From positions 310,001-374,000 of the forward strand of contig NW_006768839.1 in the NCBI RefSeq assembly GCF_000204055.1: 64,000 bases of DNA, in the 5' to 3' direction. Position numbers and translations under genes: made by a program. The notes beneath the pieces were generated by a model. The model made no database searches, was not told the origin of the DNA, and worked only from the letters and a program-made list of their open reading frames with translations. Shown here piece by piece: positions 57,703 to 64,000 of the stretch (position 1 is the first letter of the stretch; each line of letters starts with the position of its first letter). This DNA is from Melampsora larici-populina 98AG31. Its lineage: Eukaryota; Basidiomycota; Pucciniomycetes; Pucciniales; Melampsoraceae.

Positions 57703-59626
57703 ATGCCAGCGAAAATATCTGATGAAATCTTGCGACCCCTTGTGGAAGAAGCTGTGGCTAACAACTGGCCAGCACAAACAGTATGCAACACTGTTTGGCA
57801 ACGGCACAACATCCGAGTATGTGTAAGAACTGTTAGAAGACGGATCAAAGAATGGGACTTGGAACAACAAGGAAATTATGATGTGGAGGTTGTAAAGGAT
57901 GCAGTATTAGATAATTACAAACAATCTCTGAACCAAAAGCGAGCTCTCATTGCCCTCAAAAACAAACACAACATCATCATCAGCCGGTCAACTTTAGCTT
58001 GAGTTGAGAAGCAACTCAATCTTCACCGCCAAAAGGATGATCTTGACATGGGTGTAGTAACATATGCCACCGTATGTAACAAGATTGAAGAACTTCAGAT
58101 TGAATATGGAAATGTACTTGGAATCAAGAGTATCAAGAAGATGCTAGCTCAGGAACACGAGCTTCACATCCACCGGCAAGTGTTTGGCCCTTCTGTAAGG
58201 TTTCCGTGAGAAACCTTCACTAGGGTCCGGATAAGATTCCGGCTCGACTTCTCGAGAGAGCACAACGGGACAATTTAACTAGGAACTTCGTTAGATGAAT
58301 TACGAACTAGTTCCGGAAAGTCCAATGTAGGCTCTCAGAGGAGTCAGTAAACCCATACAAAAGAAAAGAATAACTAAAGATAACAATAATTGAAAGAATG
58401 CTCACCTAGTTCCGGAAAGTCCAATGTAGGCTCTCAGAGCAGTGAGGACTTTCCGAAACCGGGTGTGGAGCAAGAAGATAGCAACACGCCTAACTAATCC
58501 CATAATGTAAACCCATGACTTCCACCTGTACTTGTGTACCTTACACCTTCTTGATTCATTTTGCTCCGATGCTAATTACATTCCAAATCCTCTTTTATAT
58601 AGTGATGTTATTGCGGCTATTATGAAGGCAATGGACCCAGATGCTGTCAGAATGCGAGCTGCTCATAAAATCAAGCGACGGGAATACTATGCGGGCGGTC
58701 CCAATGAGGTTTGGGCTTCCGATGGACACGACAAGTTGATGAACTTGGGAATTGGTATATATGGTTTCATTGATTGCTGGTCTCGAAAGATCTTGGGACT
58801 TCATGCTCATGTCACCAATAGCGACCCCCGCCATGTTGACTTGTGGTATCTGGGGCTTGTAAAAAAGCAAGGTGGCATTCCCAAAAAGCTCACCACGGAT
58901 CGAGGAACTGAGACTGTTCCTCTTGCGGGACATCAACTTTATTTCGGAGAAACTTACGGTTCCAGAGCTCCAAACTGGCCGTATCATCAATATGTTCCAT
59001 CCCCTCGTAACCAAAAGATTGAGTGCTTCTGGGACAAAATGAATTGTGGACTGACTGGAAATATCAAAGCTAAAATTCAAGAGCGCATTGATCAAGATTT
59101 ATATGATCAATATGATCCAATGGCTAGGTGAAGCTCCTTTTTTTTCTTTGGTGATTCCATGCTGAAATCTTTATTGTTGCTTTTCAGGGCCTTGTTTCTC
59201 CACCTATTTATCCCCGTCTTTCAACGAGCTCTGGACAAATGGGTCAAGTTTTACAATGGTTTCTGCAGACAATACGACAAGCGGTCTAAATTACCTACGG
59301 GGTGTTCTGCAGACTACTGCTACAAAAACCCCGTTGAAGAATTTGGTGGGATTGATTACCTCATACCAGTCCCAGGTGAAGCAGTGGATGCTATCATTTC
59401 TGATGAATACCCGGAGCAAGAACACTTGTGGAGCACAACCCCTGAGTGGTTTTCCCCGGTAGTTGATCAAGTCATGGAAGAAGTTGGAATTGTGAGCGGG
59501 GAATTGGACATTGGAAATTTTTGGGGTTCTTTTGATGTTGTATTAGCAAGATTGAAAGATTTGTCTTGGAGTAACACTCCCTTTGCCCGTGTTGAAGGTG
59601 ATGATTCTATGGTTTTGGAAAACTGA
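57703..59626 (+). pseudogene. Integrase-like DDE transposase, copy 2, split by a solo LTR
   Basis: Start MPAKISDEILRPLVEE at 57703, helix-turn-helix-like part (VCVRTVRRRIKEWDL), a TGA at 58000-58002, then VEKQLNLHRQKDDLDMG up to LHIHRQVFGPS, where a 352-bp solo LTR interrupts it. The frame resumes at SDVIAAIMKAMDPDAV; core VWASDGHDKL (Asp), LTTDRGTETV (Asp) and SPRNQKIECFW (Glu), 40 residues between the last two. An intron (GTGAAGCTCC to TTTTCAG) precedes RALFLHLFIPVFQRALDKW and an acidic C-terminus ending at 59626. It is better preserved than copy 1, with one nonsense codon plus the LTR. It lies directly after the 30-bp minisatellite. Confidence 0.8.
58194..58545 (-). mobile_element. Solo LTR inserted in DDE transposase copy 2
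   Basis: 352 bp with TGTAAGG...CTTACA ends and a perfect 5-bp target duplication CCTTC (58189-58193, 58546-58550). A 34-bp internal direct repeat (58307-58340, 58406-58439) has a period of 99 bp. Read on the minus strand, the first repeat copy ends GGAACTAG and is followed by GTGAGC; the spacer ends TTTACTGACTCCTCTGAG, giving an intron-like 72 nt. The same layout in the Ty3 LTR at 1580 sets the strand and suggests a related family. Confidence 0.85.
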
Positions 59627-59845
59627 GTATTTTATCTCACTATTACCTGCATCTCTGTGTGTTGTAAACTTTGTAATGGTCAATAGTACGGATTGCTGTG
59701 AGGAAAGTAAAAACACTATGAATTTCATGTTTTCTGAAAAAGAACATCATACAAGACAGAAAAGACCTTTTCAGAGATAAAAGGGACTTGTGGTTGGTTT
59801 GAACTACAAATTCTACATATATGTTTGGTTGGAACCCTCGAGCAT

Positions 59846-62495
59846 CTAGACATATTCTGCATAGCATGCATTCACATTGCCTATATCATGCAAGACATAC
59901 ATTGTGTCACCAGGCATGAGGTAATCTTTAAGTTGTTCCTTTGTAACTGACAATGTTATTACTTTTCTAGCCAGAGATGCTTTTTTCTTCTGTACCTGAG
60001 AGGAAAAAAGGGTTTGCAGATGATGGTGAGTGTAACCCTTTCTGGAAGCTGATTACTTGACTCACATTGAATAGGTGCTGTTCAACAGATCCCCCTGCAA
60101 CCACATGATACACCTTCACAGGGTGGGTCTGGCCTATTTGATGTAAATGGTCAATTGCCTGTTGCACAATCTGTGGATTCCAATGGGCATCCTAATGATC
60201 TTCTGTTTAGCTAATGTTTATGATAGTATATGAATAAATGATAACAAACACACCATCAGGTACACCTCGTCAGCGCATGTCATATTCAAGCCCACACCTC
60301 CCGCTTCGATAGATACTATGAAGGCCTCAATGTTGTTATTGTTCTGGAATCTGTTGAGTTGCAATGTCCTCTCCTGAGGAGTCATCTCACCGTGCAAGGA
60401 GCCGCTTTCAATGCCGTGACAATCCAAACCAATCTTGATCCTGTGGGGTGTGCAGGTTAGCATACAGGACAAGTGATATAAAAGAGACAGAAAATATATT
60501 CACCACTCCATGAAACACCTCCATTGGGTATAGATGACAGTCTTCTTGCATAGACCTTTATGCAAAGGAACCTGCTTATTTTGGAGCTGGGAAACCAAGT
60601 ATGCAAGCTTGCTACTCAGTGACCAGTCCTCCCGGTAGGCTGGCCTGGCAGCAGCAGTTAGTTCCCTCCCATCCGGCACCATAATTCCAAGCTCCTCCTC
60701 CATCTCTGTAATCTTGATTGAATTGAGCTCTTGTTCTTGTTTGAATAAAAGAGGGTGATTGCATGTAATCCTGAGATTGCTCAATTGTCTAAAATATTCA
60801 CCCTGTTTATGTTGGATTTGAGAGTCCACACCAAAGTCCTGAATAAATCTTTCGTAATGTTGCTGATATACTGCTTTCACTTTTGGATGCATGTCCAATA
60901 AAATGGTCACATGGTAGATCGGGGGTAAATCACGTAGGTGGCTAGCTTTGGTACGCCTCAGCATAAAGTATCTTAGTAGGTGTCCAAGTGTTTCCAGCTT
61001 TCCTTGATGGACAGGCAGAGTGATTTGACGGTACCACACAGAGTCTTGGTGAAAAGGCTTGATGTGCAGAAATTTGAAGAGCATGTGCAAGTCTCCAATT
61101 TGGTTATGGAGTGGAGTTCCAGTGAGACAGAGCCGGTTGACTGATTCCAAAGAGGTGAGTACTGCATGGGAGCTGGTTTCATTACGGATTACACTGGTAC
61201 CAGTAGAGGGTCAGCTTGATAAATGTAATCTTGGCACAAAGAGAGATCACTCACTGAGCTTCATCAATGACCACTTTGTACCACCTGGTTGTAAAAGGGA
61301 GCCGTGTTGACCCATCTTGCCGCTGGTCCCATATGAGGGTTTTGGGGGTTGTAATGATGATGTCGGCCGAGTGCATATCACGTAGAGGAATTTTAACTCT
61401 GTCTGTGCCATGCCAGCGCAAGACTTTCAAGCTGTGTTTTCTGGTGTGTTTTCGAACCTCTTCTTCCCAGTTGTCCATGAGGCTAGTGGGACATATCAAA
61501 AGTGTCGTGTGAGATGCACGGAGGTGTTGGTTTGGAAGGTTGACAGCTGTTGCAGATTCCTGATGTTTGAATTGTCTTGATGCTTCCAGTGTAGTAGCAA
61601 TTAAAGAAATAGTTTGAATTGTTTTTCCAAGCCCCATGTCATCTGCTAGAATTGAAGCCCTAGGGCTGACTGGTCCGGTTTGTCCCTCAGTGACAATAAA
61701 TTCTTCACCACAGAGACGGTGACTCCACCGGTTGAAGGGTGGCATTGATTTATAAAACCAAAGGGAGTGATAAGTTTTTGAATCCGGATTTTCTCGGTCC
61801 AACAAAAATGCCAGGCCCTGCTTTTGATGGGGGTGGAGCTGAGATGTCACTATCTCTGATGGATTGACAGGCTGAAGATCTGAGCCGCAAGAGATGGACG
61901 CAAGTCTGGAGACCTCGTCACTGGTCAACATGTGATCGGGAAATGCTGAGCTCCAGTTGGGAGTTGTCTGTGCTTCTAGATCCACCAGAGGAATAAGTTG
62001 GTGTTGCTGAGGATTGTAATGAGTAGGATGCTGGAGTTTGATCTTGAAGTTCCTGACTGTCTTGACAAGGCTTCCTTGGTACCAACTTGGGATAAATAAA
62101 AGTGCATGGACTTGCAATTGTGATGCATCATGCCCTTCAAATTCGACAATAGTGGTGTTGACAGTAAAGCTGATGAGAACTGGGTGACTGGGGTCAAAAG
62201 ATGAACTAGGTTTCCATCCGCCCGCAGGTAGAGCTTTCTATATCCGAGGTGTGCTTCCAAGCAGCTTCAAGAAACAACTATCAACACCTGAAGGGACATA
62301 CCCCAGAGAAAGACCAGTTGGAAGATATAAACTGATCTCTGGTGTGCTGTGGGTATCTGCAGAAACTTTCAAGAACACAGGTGACTGATGGGGATGTTTC
62401 AGTTTTGCCGCAGTGGAAGTGGGTGACGCCACGTTGAAAGAGATCATCCCTGCACATACTGGTTGGCTTAGATTTTGTTGAGGTGTGACAAACAT
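59846..62495 (-). CDS. SNF2-family ATPase/helicase (RAD16/ULS1-like)
   Basis: DNA-dependent ATPase of the RAD5/RAD16 branch. Start MFVTPQQNLSQP at 62495. Motifs: LHPHQKQGLAFLLDRE, DDMGLGKTIQTISLI (I), LLICPTSLMDNWEEEV (Ia), DEAH split by an intron (CA/T) at about 61251, LCLTGTPLHNQIGDL (III), LRRTKASHLRDLPP (IV), then EAFIVSIEAGGVGLNMTCAD (V) and WNPQIVQQAIDHLHQIGQTH (VI). The final exon gives VQKKKASLARKV and a stop at 59846-59848. No RING finger lies between the lobes. A TAG at 62238-62240 interrupts the frame between STPRI and KALPAGGWKP, so it may be a broken paralogue unless an unseen intron removes it. Confidence 0.8.
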
Positions 62496-63177
62496 GATTA
62501 GAAAAATGAGATGAAGTGGATGAAAAATGGATGAATGAAATGAGGAACAATATACTTTGGGTGCATGGAGCACACTTTATATGAGCTCAAATTTGCTGTG
62601 CGGATTTACACATTTTATAAAACATTCATGGATCTCGCAGATCCACGCACAAGCTTTTCACATTTTACCAAACATTCTTGGAGCTTGCATATCCACACAC
62701 AAGCTCCTGAGATTGATGCAAATCCCATGTCACATGTTCCATCACAGGTGAGGGGGCATAGTGGCCACTCAACCCAAAAAATTGTCAAACACACCGTAGT
62801 CAAAGTGTTCCATAATATATTTATGGGTGTATTTCCATTAACAAAAGAATACCCAAATGATGTATATTACATATACTACCAAACAATGCTTGCAATCATA
62901 TTTTGATGCAAATCATCCAGAATATACTTGTTTATTTAACACTAGACAATTGTTTCAATATGTGGATTTTTTTTCATAAAAAAATTGTTTCATATACAAA
63001 AACCTTTGAATTTTTTCAAATTAAAAATTTAAAGGTTTTTAACAAAGAAAAGGCGGATGTCAGCCTGAAGGTTCATATTGATTAATTATTAAAACATCAA
63101 ATTTATAATTCAAAAACAAAAACTTTTCCTTCGAATGATCCATTTGAAGTTTTGTCAGCAAAAATTTTTTTTGCGGA
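62496..63177. other. AT-rich spacer before the hairpin array
   Basis: It contains the short tandem duplication at 62606-62708 and otherwise A/T-runs, with no gene seen. The change at about 63178 from AT-rich to GC-rich DNA is abrupt. Confidence 0.5.
62606..62708. repeat. Tandem duplication, two copies of about 51 bp
   Basis: CACATTTTA..AAACATTC, then TGGA, TCCAC.CACAAGCT, repeats at about 62607 and 62658 with several substitutions. Confidence 0.6.
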
Positions 63178-64000
63178 TGTTCCGGTCAGGCCAACTAACA
63201 GCTAGGTGGCCTTACCTTAAAAGTAAGGCCACCTAGCTCTTAGGTGGCCTGACCATGTCACGGTCACTCTGTGATCGTGCCGTGTTATATTTGGTCCGGG
63301 GCCAAGGATGAAAGTCATCTTGGCCCCAGACTCCATCGCACGATCACCCAGTGATTGTGCGATGGCAAGGCAGCCTAGGTGGCCTGATCATTCGAATAGG
63401 ACGCCTAACTGCTAGGTGGCCTTACTTCTAAGGTAAGGCCACCTACCAGGTGGCCTATTCGAATGATCAGGCCACCTAGCTGCCGCTAGGTGCTCCCACC
63501 GCACAATCACCGAGTGATCGTGCGGTGTAGAAGTCCGGGCCGGGGCCTAGTGAAGTCTAGGCCCCGGTAGCTACCGCACAATCACTCGGTGATCGTGTGG
63601 TGGCTGGGTAGGCCACCTAGGCTTGCTAGGTGGCCTATTTGATCGAATAGGCCACCTATCTGCTAGGTGGCCTTACTTTTAAGGTAAGACCACCTAGCAG
63701 GTGGCCTGATCATTCGATCAGGCCACCCAGCAAGCCTAGGTGGCCTATTCGATCGAATAGGCCACCTAGCAGCTGCTAGGTGGTCACACCGCACGATCAC
63801 CCAGTGATCGTGCGGTGGTGAAGGCCGGTGAAGGCCGGCCGGGGCCTAGTGAAGTCTAGGCCCCGGTAGCTACCGCACGATCACTCGGTGATCGTGCGGT
63901 AGCTGCACAGGCCACCTAGGCCAGTTAGGTGGCCTTACTTTTAAGGTAAGGCCACCTAGCTAGGTGGCCTGATCATTCGATCAGGCCACCTAGCGGCTGC
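63178..64000. repeat. GC-rich array of hairpins and perfect palindromes
   Basis: Five hairpin types recur in order. A: AGGTGGCCTTAC with GTAAGGCCACCT (63200-63238, about 63409-63455, 63662-63697, 63925-63958). B: AGGTGGCCTGATC with its complement, ATTC loop (about 63699-63728, 63960-63993). C: AGGTGGCCTATTCGA with its complement, no loop (63736-63769 is a perfect 34-bp palindrome). D: CACCGCACGATCAC with GTGATCGTGCGGTG, 3-nt loop (63334-63364, 63498-63528, 63571-63601, 63787-63817, 63869-63903). E: CCGGGGCCTAG with CTAGGCCCCGG (about 63539-63567, 63838-63866; a variant at 63298-63327). D-E-D triplets recur at about 63260, 63498 and 63787. The array runs off the window end. No coding content and no known element recognised. 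Confidence 0.9.

Noticed and set aside
63178..64000. Integron, rho-independent terminator series or tRNA cluster in the hairpin array
   Set aside because: No T-tracts, no integrase, no cloverleaf or anticodon arms. The surrounding genes are intron-bearing fungal genes.

Overview
The window is nuclear DNA of a filamentous basidiomycete, most probably a rust fungus (Pucciniales). The host genes are dense in short GT-AG introns. Conserved fungal housekeeping genes sit in AT-rich DNA full of transposons. The transposon types (Ty3/mdg4-like LTR elements, KDZ, CACTA-like, integrase-like DDE) together with an alpha-kinase and SNF2-type genes fit a large, repeat-rich rust genome. The species cannot be read from the sequence.

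Layout. 0-1.6 kb: 3' end of an unrecognised gene and a tandem duplication. 1.58-7.79 kb: a complete Ty3-type LTR retrotransposon with identical 384-bp LTRs, a 5-bp target duplication and one open 1,649-codon gag-pol frame. 8.3-13.2 kb: a divergent pair, V-ATPase catalytic subunit A (minus) and eIF4A (plus), sharing a 268-bp promoter region. 13.2-17.4 kb: gene-free decayed repeat. 17.4-19.4 kb: an F-BAR protein (minus). 21.2-22.9 kb: a CDC50/LEM3 flippase subunit (minus). 23.7-33 kb: two CACTG-ended MITEs, a LINE RNase H remnant, a gag-bearing LTR-like element without pol, and a 62-bp minisatellite. 33-45 kb: a broken KDZ transposase, two accessory genes of unknown function carrying stops, and a small secreted-protein candidate. 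45.3-49.4 kb: a CACTA-like transposase. 49.8-51.2 and 57.7-59.6 kb: two broken copies of one integrase-like DDE transposon; the second is split by a solo LTR. Between them lie an alpha-kinase fragment, relics of BUD6/AIP3 and RINT1/TIP20 genes, and a 30-bp minisatellite. 59.8-62.5 kb: a SNF2-family ATPase with one in-frame stop. 63.2-64.0 kb and beyond: a GC-rich array built almost wholly of hairpins and perfect palindromes.

How it fits together. VMA1, eIF4A, the F-BAR gene and CDC50 form a normal host block in the first 23 kb (vacuolar acidification, translation initiation, membrane curvature/cytokinesis, lipid flipping). From 23 kb on the DNA is accessory: nested transposons and host-gene relics. 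Several transposon genes are broken by one or a few stop codons, three of which fit a TCGA-to-TTGA change. The least explained signals are the hairpin array at the right end, the duplicated exon-intron-like unit shared by two LTR families, and a correctly phased GGGAAAA slip site between two overlapping frames of the gag-like element.
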